Below, in pieces: positions 11,113 to 20,693 of a stretch of 64,000 bases of DNA. Within the stretch, counting starts at the first letter, position 1, and every line of letters begins with the position of its first letter. Position numbers and translations under genes: made by a program. Below the pieces are notes generated by a model. It made no database searches, was not told the origin of the DNA, and saw only the letters and a list, made by a program, of their open reading frames with translations. The stretch spans positions 19,153,798 to 19,217,797 of the forward strand of contig NC_079969.1 in NCBI RefSeq assembly GCF_029852145.1, in the 5' to 3' direction. This stretch comes from Microplitis mediator (taxonomy: Eukaryota > Arthropoda > Insecta > Hymenoptera > Braconidae).

Positions 11113-11692
11113 AGAATTACACAAAAATATTATTTAAAATGAAAATATATATATTTTTTTAAGACATACAAAATTTAATTAATAATGAATTACTTACTTT
11201 CCTGTGTTGAACAACAAAAAATTGTTTCACATATGTAAAGTACATAACACAACCAACGGTTTATTCTTTAAAGGTTATAATTAGCGGGAACTAATTTTAT
11301 AAACAGCACTCAGACATGTGACTGACAGCAACAGTTCTTGTCCAGCACAGGAATGGTTACTATGCTGAACGACAATGGGACGCATTTGACCGGGGAGTCT
11401 TTCGCATCTCCACATAGGACCTATACCTATTTTATATAGTAACACATCGACTGCTGAAAGGAATTTGTATTATCTAGGAAGCGAACAGTGACTGTGAACA
11501 CGATAACCAGTCATGTTTTCGGCATAATGTGTAACATAGTAATGGTTGCTATGTTAGATCATACTCAGTCGTATGTAAAAACGACCCATTCCTATTATAA
11601 CGAGAACTAGTAATGTGCTAAGGTTAGTTTTTACATACTTTACGATCATTCCTGTGTAGCACAGTAACCATTCCTATCTATTTTTTTCCGTG
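11113..11692. repeat. right terminal inverted repeat
   Basis: About 580 bp, complementary to 3550-4098 plus 5616-5645. It is uninterrupted and therefore shows the pre-insertion state of the left repeat. Confidence 0.9.
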
Positions 11693-11694
11693 TA

Positions 11695-12535
11695 GTAGCA
11701 GTTTGGACGACAAGATTTAAAGTGTGAGCGAAGCAACCAATTGATCGCCAATTTCCAAGTTTAACAGCATTTATAATGTTCGATGCATTATCACTAACAA
11801 CAGCAGTAACTTTATCCAAAATATCCCACTCTAACATGACATTCCTCAAAAAGTCACATAAATTCTCGCTTGTATGTCTATCATTAAATGATTCACAAGT
11901 GAGTAATATAGAACAAAGCTTGGTTTCATCATTTATAAAATGGGCTGTTACAGCGATATAGCTTTCATTATTACTAGAAGTCCAACCATCAGTAGTCAGA
12001 GACAGTGCAAATGCAGCTTTAATCTTTATTCGAGCCTCGCTTTGTAGTTCTTGATAAACATTAGACATTAAATTAGTTAATAATGTTTTTCTAGAGGGAA
12101 GTTGATACCCAGGACAATTTGAAACTAGTTGAATTAGTTTACGCATTTCAGGTTCTTCAACGATTCTTAAAGCATGATGTCCCTTAGCAATCGTCTTGAC
12201 AACTTGTCGGTCAATTTCTTGAACTTTTCGAATGGGTGGTGGCTTATGAATATATTGAGTTATTGAATTTTCAAGCGATGATACTGTTGATATCGATGAC
12301 GATGATGAAATTACTAAGAATTGAGAATTACCATTCCTTGATGGAGTTTAACTTGTTTGATGAGGATCTGGTTCAGATAAATTTATAAAATCTTGCCGTT
12401 CCGGAGCTTAAGAAATCGTAGGATGCTTTGTTTTCATATGTCGGGTAAGATTGCCATTTGAACCACCAGCAAAGCTAATATATGACGAACAATATTTACA
12501 TTTTGCCTTTTTTACTTTCAGTTTCTTCAGTAAAA
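11695..12535 (-). pseudogene. hAT transposase pseudogene, N-terminal half with BED zinc finger
   Basis: Read from the right, the minus strand encodes a BED finger (CKYCSSYISFAGGSNGNLTR then HMKTKHP; C-x2-C and H-x4-H spacing, about 12430-12515). A linker with two in-frame stops follows (near 12410 and 12348), then the hAT core with QEIDRQVVKTIAKGHHALRI, YQLPSRKTL, LTTDGWTSSNNESY (the first catalytic Asp region), DKVTAVVSDNASNI and CFAHTLNLVVQTAT, where the 8.1-kb transposon interrupts it. Removing that element with one TA copy joins this frame directly to the KEISDV stretch of the left half. It is a dead copy because of the stops and the split. Confidence 0.85.
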
Positions 12536-12559
12536 TGCATCCATAAAGAACTGTGTCTT

Positions 12560-13480
12560 CTTCTTGATGTCATTATTACACTCAATATTCAATCTGAAAC
12601 AAACAAATTTTATTAATTGAATTATAATTTTAATTAGTAGAACTTTCATTATGTTTATAGATATTAATGAAAATAAAACATAATTTGTATTAGATATTTT
12701 CTTACGAAAATATATCATTTAATAAATAAATAAATAATCAAAATTAAGATGAGTTGAATAAATGTCATTCAATAAAATTTGATTTCACTTTGTAAAAATA
12801 CCAATGATTGATTTTTTATGAAACTAAGTATTGAAGACTATTTGATGATATGGAAATTGAAATAAAATATTATAAAAGAAAACTAACTAAAAAAGTTTTC
12901 ATATTTTTTGAATGAATCAAACCAATGAAAATAATACAACTGAAATTCATAGGTTATATGTAGCTATTCAACGTGATATATAATAGTAATCAATTATTTA
13001 TAACAATTAATGGAAATAGAAGAGTAAAATGTTAATTTTAATTAAACTTACCGTAAAATCAGATATAAACAGTATTAGTATACTGTTTGATAATGAGTCA
13101 GCAATACTTCAGTTGACGATTGTTGTGATTTGATAAAATTTTAACGATAGGCTAAATTATGATGAATTTTATACTTTAATAAGAAACGCGGATTACGCGA
13201 TTAGACATTGAATTTTGTCAAATATTTATTTATTCATTAGTTCAAAATATTTACTTAATGTCCGTTATTAGATGTGGATGTGAAGTTGTTTAGTATCGAC
13301 ATCGAAATATTCGAAATATCAAAGCGCATATAGTAAAAGTAAATAACTCGGTTGGTCACATAGCGCCACTGTCTAGTAAAGCAGACGCTAAAAAAAATAA
13401 AAAAAGAACTAAGAGCGAGATTATCGATGAACTAGTTCGCATAGTTCACCTAAAGGAGCGCTCTTCCCACGGTCGTTCGC
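12560..13480. other. AT-rich stretch, no gene
   Basis: Probable 5' flank of the hAT element followed by unique AT-rich DNA. Short T-rich pieces and no convincing ORF. The hAT terminal inverted repeats could not be found with confidence. Confidence 0.5.
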
Positions 13481-13489
13481 GAGCTACCA

Positions 13490-13715
13490 AGACTAATGCG
13501 TGCGCGCGTGTATGCATTGCGCATGTGCGAATGCGTGTGTGTACACATGTATGTGCGAGTTCAAATGTGTTCGCGCGTGCATGTTTTCCCGTGTATGCGT
13601 ATGTACGCGTGCGCGTGTGTGCATGTGTGTGCAAGTGTGTTTGCATGTGCTTGCGAGTATGTACGCGCTAGTTTCGCGATTGTGTGTGTCTGCATACGTC
13701 TGTATTTGTGTGCGA
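13490..13715. repeat. degenerate TG/GTGCG-rich simple repeat
   Basis: Imperfect alternating purine-pyrimidine sequence (TGTGCGTGCG-type) on the plus strand. The cysteine/valine-rich ORFs in it are by-products of the repeat. Confidence 0.85.
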
Positions 13716-14462
13716 GTTTGGCGACTCTTACTTACCCCTTTCCGGAACGACAGGATATCAAAGAAATCATTGAAATCCTTTGTTAATTTTGCTTTGTTTA
13801 ATTTTATGATTTTTTTTTTTTAATTAATTAAACAGTTTTTGATATAAAAAATTTTACTAAATAGTCCTATGCGTCTTTTTCTAAATATATTTGTAATTTT
13901 TATATCCGTAATTTGTATAGTGTAGTTTTTTGTCTCCAGTCGGTCCAGTGTCAAGTCTTCTTTTTTTAATTTATATTAGTCTCTGTTTCGCTGTCTCTTT
14001 CGTCGTTATCTGTCGTATAGTATCAATCGGTGCCCCTGATCCCCACACTATTTCTTCGTCACTTGATGAAAATGTTTTTTCTTGTCTTTTAACTGTACAT
14101 CCTGGCTTTTCTTTCTTTCTCTTTCTTATATTCCTTTCTTCTTCCTTTTTTTCCCTTTTTTGTCTCTGTATTGTCAGTGTCGCTGACCGCATTGTCTGTA
14201 GTTTGTTCGTCAATGTCGTCAATTTTTTTCAGTAGTACTTTAAGTAAATTAATTTTTTCCTGGCCTGTATTTTTTTAATATTTTTTTTTATTATTGTTAT
14301 AAATTCCTTGGCCTTTTTTTCCTCTGCCTTCCTCCCTTCCCCATTTTCTTCAACTTTCTTCAATCTCTTTACCATTCTTCTCAGCCGATCTTTACTTTCC
14401 TGAAGCATTTTAATAATACAGAGATGATTATTTTTTATAAGCCTATATATGGTCAGACCGAC
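13716..14462. other. T-rich non-coding stretch
   Basis: Strong strand asymmetry, with T and TC runs on the plus strand (14080-14420). ORFs on both strands look like composition artefacts. No repeat ends seen. Confidence 0.5.
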
Positions 14463-14665
14463 ACTGTAAAAAATCCGGAATAAACCCGGATTGAAATTAA
14501 ATCCGAATTCACTCCGGATTCACTCCACCACTCGAAGTTCAGGAGTTTAAAAAAAATTACCCCGCATGCGGAGTGAATTGGGAGTTCTTTTAGCGGAGTG
14601 ATCTCGGAGTGATGCGGAATTTATTTCACTCCTAATTCACTCCGGTCCGGAGTTTTAACATTTAA
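14463..14665. repeat. CACTG-ended repeat with GGAGTGAATT motifs, copy 1
   Basis: Starts CACTGTAAAAAATCC and contains several CGGAGTGA/TCACTCCG words in both orientations. Related fragments lie at 16784-16912 and 19455-19560. Ends of this type are seen in small non-autonomous elements of the CMC group, but the right end is not defined here. Confidence 0.5.
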
Positions 14666-14689
14666 ATTAATTTATATTAAACTGTTAAA

Positions 14690-14830
14690 CAGCGTGTGTG
14701 TGCGAGTGCGGGTGCTTGCGTGCGGGTATCTGTGTGCGCGTATCTGTAGATCTGTGTGCGTGCATGAGTGTGCGTGCGAGTGTGCAAATGTGTACGTGTA
14801 TGTGTTCGGGTGTGTGCGTGCGTGTGCGTA
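14690..14830. repeat. degenerate TG/GTGCG simple repeat
   Basis: Same kind of TGTGCGTGCG-rich tract as at 13490-13715, directly abutting element E1. Confidence 0.8.
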
Positions 14831-15100
14831 TCAGTTGCCCGGGAAAAACGAATTATATATGGTCATATATAGATCATATATGGTCATATATAGATTATAT
14901 ATGGGACATATGTTACTTCATTCGGACATACATAACAATACATGGGAATATATAGTTTTTGATTGTTATTGTATATGAATCCATATAACTATATAGGTAT
15001 ATACAGTGTTATATGGTCATACATAAAAGTGAACATGAAAATTTCATACATCTCAAATTCTATATATGACCATATATAACTTTATTCGGACATATATAAC

Positions 15101-16121
15101 TGTTGCGTAAATATCAAATGTTCGCGCCAAAACACTTGATAAATCTACGCTCTACTATACCAGAGGTGCTGCTATCGACGCGCCCTCTGATACTCGGAAT
15201 TTCAACTCGATAGCCAGCTACGCGGCAACTGGCATTATTCTACAACACCTGTTATAGAACACCACGTGCTGTCAGTATTCATAATATTCAAGTACATCGT
15301 GCAAATTATCCTGCTTCATTGATTATATCAATTAGATTATTACTCGCTAATTCAGCAGGTATTGTTATTTATCTATATTTTTAATTTATATTCTCAACTT
15401 AATTCATAAAATCTGTGATCATTTTTGTGTTGAGCGCGTGTCAAAATAACCTGCCGGCTATACCTATACATATACTCGCCATCACGTGACTTTGCAGCCA
15501 CAAATAATTCTTCTTAATTTACATTCGCTTTCATTACTCATTGCTTAATTATTCACTCGTACTCGATGTCAACTGGTGTGACTGATGTCATCATTCAGTC
15601 ATCCAGTAATATTTAATCTCTAAAATAAATACCAAATTTTATTTGTGACTGCAAAGAATTTATACGTTCAGACTCGGCTCTCTACGCATCTAATTATTAT
15701 TACTCGGTTCTTACTCGTACTCTTCATGTCGCGTAATTAACTTTACCTGTGAATTAAAATTATACTCTAACTAATTGTAATATTTATGAATCATTAATTG
15801 TTAATAAAATTATAGAAAATCGTAATCTTTAAACTCGATAAACTCAATTTTCACAACTGCGCTCTATATATATGTATATAATATTTCATGTGTACGGTGC
15901 TATGTAATTTATATTGAACTCAAGAAAACTAAACATAATCAAATTACATTCAATAAGTGCTCTGATGTAAACTCGTGATCGACTCTTGTACTCTACGCTA
16001 TTATCTGTGATTTATTTTTATTAAATATGGACAATATACTAAATTAGTGACTTATTATTTCTTTCACTATCCCGATTCAGCAAATAAATATTTAATGTAG
16101 TTTTTAAGTTAATATTTTACA
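15101..16121. mobile_element. solo LTR in E1
   Basis: Begins TGTTGCGTAAATAT and ends AATATTTTACA, with ATAAC duplicated on both sides (15096-15100, 16122-16126). The undisturbed sequence CATAACAATACATGG elsewhere in E1 (near 14930) shows the empty site. The size of 1021 bp, TG...CA ends and 5-bp duplication fit an LTR left by recombination. No internal sequence remains. Confidence 0.8.
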
Positions 16122-16384
16122 ATAACAATACATGGAAATATATAGTTTTCGATTGTTATTGTATATGAATATATATAACTATATATAGGTATATATGATA
16201 ATATATGGTCATACATAAAAGTGAACATGAAAATTTTTTACATCTCGATATCATACACATCGCATATCAATCAACCAAGCTGTAATAACAATAATCTATC
16301 AACCAAAATCATTATATTTTGCTTTTTCGAAAGTAATTATATTCTTTCAATCATATGTAGCACAACTAAACTTCGTTGTCACTG

Positions 16385-16470
16385 TTGGCCGCATAGCCTA
16401 GTCGTCAAAGCGTCGGTCTCTCGTACGGAAGGTCCCGGGTTCGAATCTAACTGAAGCGGGTGCGGTCAAT
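16385..16470 (+). other. tRNA-like module of E1
   Basis: Contains an A-box-like segment (TAGCCTAGTCGTCAAAGCG) and a B-box-like segment (GGTTCGAATCT) at pol III spacing. A 7-base pairing is possible between GGCCGCA at the start and TGCGGTC at the end, like an acceptor stem. The anticodon arm does not fold well, so this is a tRNA-derived relic or SINE head, not a working tRNA gene. A matching minus-strand copy is at 19885-19960. Confidence 0.55.
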
Positions 16471-16783
16471 AATAAGTCTATCGTTTTTCCTCTGAATTAA
16501 AATTTCCAATTCGATTAGGAATTCAATTATTCGTTGCCAAAATAATTTAAAAAAAAAAAATTTTTAATTCAGTTAAAATTTCTATGCATAGTCATATCAA
16601 GTCATATATAGCCATATCAAGCTATATATGGCCGTATAAAATTATGAATTGTTATATATCGCCAATTTCTATACATGGCTATATATGTCGCATTAATATA
16701 TGGCCATGGATAATTCGTTTTTCCCGGGTAGCCATTATTAGTTAAATCTAATCAGATCTAATTATATATAGACTTATATATAT

Positions 16784-16912
16784 TTACACTGAAGAAAATT
16801 CGCGGAGTAAATGTGGATTAAATCCGAAGTGAATGCGGAGTGAATGAATTTTTAATTTTTCACTCTCCTTGAAGTGAAATTCACTCCACAGGGGAGTGTT
16901 TTGTCTGGCAAA
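16784..16912. repeat. CACTG-ended repeat with GGAGTGAATT motifs, copy 2
   Basis: Starts CACTGAAGAAAATTCGC and has GCGGAGTGAATG and CACTCC words like the copy at 14463. E1 lies between the two copies. Confidence 0.45.
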
Positions 16913-17269
16913 AATTAGACGATTTTATTTTAATTTTATAATTTTTAAAGAAGTAAAACAGAATAATGAGAGTATACATTAAGTGCCTCGATGGTCAGTT
17001 TTAGAAATCGTTTTGGTGCGTCACAAAAGCTTTTAACGGCTTAAACCAAATCAAACAAATAAATATAAATTTTATGAGTTTTTGAGTACTAGATACGATC
17101 TGAACACATTTTAAACTCATTTAAAAAATGTTTAACTAAACAAATGACTCATTTTTAATATTTTAACTAAAAATATTTCATAAAGATAAATCATAAAAAA
17201 ATTTTTTCATAGTCCGATAAATAATAACATTTTATTATTTTTATAAATAATAATTAATAAATAATGTTT
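16913..17269. other. AT-rich stretch, nothing seen
   Basis: No ORF, no repeat ends, no RNA gene recognised. Confidence 0.5.
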
Positions 17270-17620
17270 AAAGGTTCTAGGTGAAAATACCAGACCTAGT
17301 AAATAATATAATGAAAAATACCAGACCTAGTAAATAATATAATATTCTATAAATAATAATTAATAAATAATGTTTCAAGGTTCTAGGCAGCTCGCCAGGC
17401 CTGATAAATAATAGCTAATAATAAATAGTAATTATTAAATGATTAATAATAATTAATAATCAAAGGTTCTAGGCAGCTCGCCAGGCCTGATAAATAATAG
17501 CTAATAATAAATAGTAATTAATAAATAATTAATAATAAATAATAATCAAAAATTCTAGGCAGCTCGCCAGGCCTGATAAATAATAACTAATAATAAATAA
17601 TATTTGATAAATAATAAATA
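17270..17620. repeat. 86-bp tandem satellite
   Basis: Three successive units carry GGTTCTAGGCAGCTCGCCAG followed by GCCTGATAAATAAT and an AATAATTAATAA spacer. TTCTAGGCAG starts at 17381, 17467 and 17553, exactly 86 bases apart. Upstream half-units with ATACCAGACCTAG occur at 17275-17340. The G+C-rich core within an all-A/T spacer is distinctive. Confidence 0.9.
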
Positions 17621-17679
17621 ATAATTCATAATAGTAAAGATGATGTACATGAGTACATGATGTACATGAGAATATGTAT

Positions 17680-17780
17680 GTATGTGTGTGTGTGTGTTTT
17701 GCTCACGTGTAACTGTGCTTGCGTGTGGGTGGACACATATACGCACACATATGTACACATACACATAAGAGAGCATACAC
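17680..17780. repeat. TG/CA simple repeat
   Basis: TATGTATGTGTGTGTG followed by CACACATATGTACACATACAC, a degenerate microsatellite. Confidence 0.7.
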
Positions 17781-18212
17781 CTGTAGTGGAAGTTCATACG
17801 ACACTCTCTGGAAAATTAAAGAGTGAGGGTAAGGGCCCAGGAATTTGGACACCTAATTGGTCACGGTTTTCCCCCAAATGAGGTCAACTCGAACGCCCCA
17901 AAAATCGAGACCTAAAAAATTGGTCATGTGAACTCTCTCTCTTGACCTAGATCTCCAAGTGTGCGGATCGTAAATCAAACTTAAGTTCAGCGGCCGGATT
18001 TTTCCGCGTAGAACAGTAAAGTATATTTTTAAATAGAGTCAGTGAGCGTTATACTAAGTGTTCTCTAGTATATCTTTTTATATAAATATTTTCGCGACGA
18101 TAATACTGCAAGGTAAAAACCCAGGTATGTTAATAAATATTTTATAAATATCACAGATAAAATTTTGTAGGAGACTTTAAGAAATAGTCTGGTCACGAAT
18201 TTTATATTTGAA

Positions 18213-18475
18213 ATTGTATTTTGGATAATTAATTTTATTAAGTGTTGTTTAACATTTAATTTTGCGATTAGAATTTATATTGGAATAATTAATTTTTATT
18301 CGGTTTAATATTGTATTTTGAATAATTATTTTTATTAAGTGTGGTTTAACATTTAATTTTGCGATTAGAATTTATATTGGAATAATTAATTTTTATTCGG
18401 TTTAATATTGTATTTTGGATTATTAATTTCATTACGTGTTGTTTACACTTAATATTGCGTTTAAAATTGTAATTG
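18213..18475. repeat. about 97-bp tandem repeat
   Basis: ATTGTATTTTG starts at 18213, 18310 and 18407. Each unit includes GTTTAACATTTAATTTTGCG and TTATATTGGAATAATTAATT. About 2.7 copies. Confidence 0.85.
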
Positions 18476-18479
18476 AATA

Positions 18480-19233
18480 GGGGAAGGTGGCCTAAAGCGG
18501 GTATGTTAACATTAAGAGCCGAGAAAATCTAGTATTTGTATGATAACAATAATGATTTATTTTTTTTTTGATAGAGGACTTATCGAACTTTAAAATCTAT
18601 AAGCAATATTGTATAAACTTGTATTAATTTATGATTTATTATTAAAATTAAAAAACACTCCCAAAAACCGCTCTGCCCTAGGAGGGGGCCTAAAGCGGGT
18701 AATCCGTTCGGGCAAAGCGGGTTAGCACTACAATTAAGGAAAGTATGCTTATTTTAGATATTTAAATAATAATTTTAGTTTCAATTAATCAGTCTTTAAC
18801 AACTTAAACGACTAACTTATTAAATATAGCAATACTTCAATATAAATGACTATTTAATCGGTAACTTGTAATTAAATTTTTTTGTTAAGTATATAAATAA
18901 TAATATTCGACTAATTATTCAGTCTTTTGCAGACTTTGGTGTATTACTGTACAGTACGCACCAGGTACCGGTAAAAAATAATTTTAGACTATTTTAATTA
19001 GTCTTTAGCAGTTTTTGCCCTACCCGCTTTGCCCGAGAACACCTTTTTAATTTTTTTTTTAATTGCGTGTAATTAACCCATACCGCTTCATTAATGCTCG
19101 TTTGGAACTGAGCGAAACTCGGCAGTACTCGGGTAACCTCGACATATGCATACCTTGTCCCTTGCGTTTCATGCGTAGGCGTACAAGCACCTACCCGCTT
19201 TAGGCGGGGTACCCGCTTTGGGCCACCTTCCCC
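18480..19233. mobile_element. TIR element (MITE), GGGGAAGGTGGCC ends
   Basis: A 754-bp element with 24-base inverted ends (GGGGAAGGTGGCCTAAAGCG and complement, one mismatch), flanked by TA on both sides (18478-18479 and 19234-19235). The interior repeats the subterminal word CTAAAGCGGGTA/TACCCGCTTT several times. No coding capacity. The TA duplication fits a Tc1/mariner-pogo type MITE, although the internal GCGGG words are unusual. Confidence 0.85.
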
Positions 19234-19454
19234 TAATTTTTAATAACTAAATTTTTGTAATAGTTATTTAGCAAACAATATAATTTGTACGGTTTTACAA
19301 TATATGTATTGATTTTAAACCGATAATTCATTATTTAATTTAACCTTCACCAACAATATTATTAAGACAAAAACCTCTGGAGTTCTCGGTCTATAGGCTT
19401 CGGCTTGGGCCAAATACTCACAAACTTAAATAACTACGTTCCAAATTACTGGAC

Positions 19455-19560
19455 GTAACAGGAGTTATCGCGGAGTGGATAATTTTTTATTAATTGAATT
19501 CCTCCGGAGGGGAGTTTTAAAAATATTACTAATGAAATATAACTCCACTGAGTAAAATCG
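19455..19560. repeat. CACTG-type repeat fragment, copy 3
   Basis: Contains CGCGGAGTGGATAAT, CCTCCGGAGGGGAGTTTT and AACTCCACTGAG, related to the repeats at 14463 and 16784. Ends not defined. Confidence 0.35.
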
Positions 19561-19884
19561 AAATAAAAATTCGCGTATTACAGTACTGATCATGCCCGGG
19601 AAAAACGAATTATACATGGCCATATATAAATACGACATTTATGGCCATACATAGAAATTGGCGATATATAACAATATATAATTTTATACGGCCATATATA
19701 GCTTGATATGACTATATATAACTTGACCTGACTATGTATAGAAATTTTAACTGAATTAAAAAAAATTTTTTTTTTTAATTATTTTGGCAACGCAGAGATT
19801 ATCAGATCTGCAAATAATTGAATTCCTAATCGAATTGGAAATTTTAATTCAGAGGAAAAACGCTAGACTTTTTAATGACCGTAC

Positions 19885-19960
19885 CCGCTTCAGTAGGATT
19901 CAAACCCGAGACCTTCCGTACGAGAGACCGACACTTGGACGACTATGCTATGCGTCCAAC
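19885..19960 (-). other. tRNA-like module of E2
   Basis: Reverse-complement copy of the E1 module: B-box-like GGTTTGAATCC and A-box-like words on the minus strand, slightly diverged. Its presence at the same relative place in E1 and E2 shows that it is part of the element. Confidence 0.5.
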
Positions 19961-20470
19961 AGTGATAACAAAGTTTAGTTGTGCTACTTAAGATTGAAAG
20001 AATATAATTACGTTCGAAGAAGCAAAATATAATGATATTGGTTGATTGATTATTGTTATTACAGTAAAGATTGGTTGATTGATATTCAATGTGTATGATA
20101 TCGAGATGTAAAAAATTTTCATGTTCAATTTTATGTATAACCATATTTTATCATATATACCTATACATAGTTATATAGATTCATATACAATAACAATCGA
20201 AAACGATATATTCCCATGTATTGTTATGTATGTCCGAATAAAGTAACATATGGTCATGTATAGAATTTGAGATGTATAAAATTTTCATGTTCACTTTTAT
20301 GCATGACCATATATTACTATATATACCTATATATAGTTATATATATTCATATACAACAACAATCGAAAACTATGTGTTCCCATGTATTGTTATATATGTC
20401 CGAATAAAGTAACATATGGTCATATATAGAATTTGAAATGTATAAAATTTTCATGTTCACTTTTATGTAT

Positions 20471-20645
20471 TGTTGGGTAAGGCATGAAATAATTAACTAA
20501 ACATGTGATCGTCCAATCACTTTATTAATTAGAAGCGAACTGAATAAGAGAAAAAAGAATACATGTATATACTTTTAGTAATAGCACAATTTGCATTAAA
20601 GGAGAAAGGAAGGGATGATGCGCATGCGCCGTTGTCATTCCAACA
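20471..20645 (-). repeat. copia 3' LTR
   Basis: Sense orientation TGTTGGAATGACAACGG to CCTTACCCAACA. The TG...CA ends are inverted (TGTTGG/CCCAACA). The polypurine tract abuts at 20646. Confidence 0.95.
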
Positions 20646-20693
20646 CTTCCCCTCAACGGTAGCATGCTAAATAATTTATTTAATTTTTAATTT

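Larger units (their letters stand above)
3550..11692 (+). mobile_element. 8.1-kb DNA transposon, CMC/CACTA-like, inserted in the hAT gene
   Basis: The element begins CACGGAAAAAAATAG and ends with the complement CTATTTTTTTCCGTG. It is flanked by TA (3548-3549 and 11693-11694), and its terminal inverted repeats are about 580 bp. It holds two rightward genes: a multi-exon first gene (5938-8554) and a 723-aa transposase-like ORF (8596-10767). Two LTR-like insertions lie inside it (4099-5611 in the left inverted repeat, 6528-7164 in an intron-like stretch); without them the element is about 6.0 kb. CAC ends plus the MHDILEG/KPKHH-type ORF suggest the CMC (CACTA/Mirage/Chapaev) group. A 2-bp target duplication is closer to Mirage than to classical CACTA (3 bp). 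The superfamily assignment is an inference. Confidence 0.85.
14838..16728. mobile_element. element E1, CCCGGGAAAAA-ended family
   Basis: Bounded by CCCGGGAAAAACGAATTAT at the left and its complement ATAATTCGTTTTTCCCGGG at the right. Its body is a mosaic of short near-palindromic words (TATATGGTCATATATAG and variants) with a tRNA-like module (16385-16470). A 1021-bp solo LTR (15101-16121) is inserted in it. It has no protein-coding capacity. E2 (19595-25041) is a copy in the opposite orientation. The superfamily is unknown. Confidence 0.75.

Noticed and set aside
3550..11692. Maverick/Polinton or Helitron identity for the 8.1-kb element
   Set aside because: No polymerase B, integrase, ATPase, Rep or helicase motif; the element has CAC ends, a TA duplication and a transposase-like ORF instead.
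13446..13823. Overlapping cysteine/valine-rich ORFs on both strands
   Set aside because: They are translations of a TGTGCG-type simple repeat; open frames on three frames at once are a composition artefact.
17270..17620. Regular repeats considered as a CRISPR array
   Set aside because: Units are an 86-base tandem satellite with related A/T spacers, in a eukaryotic genome; there are no unique spacers or cas genes.
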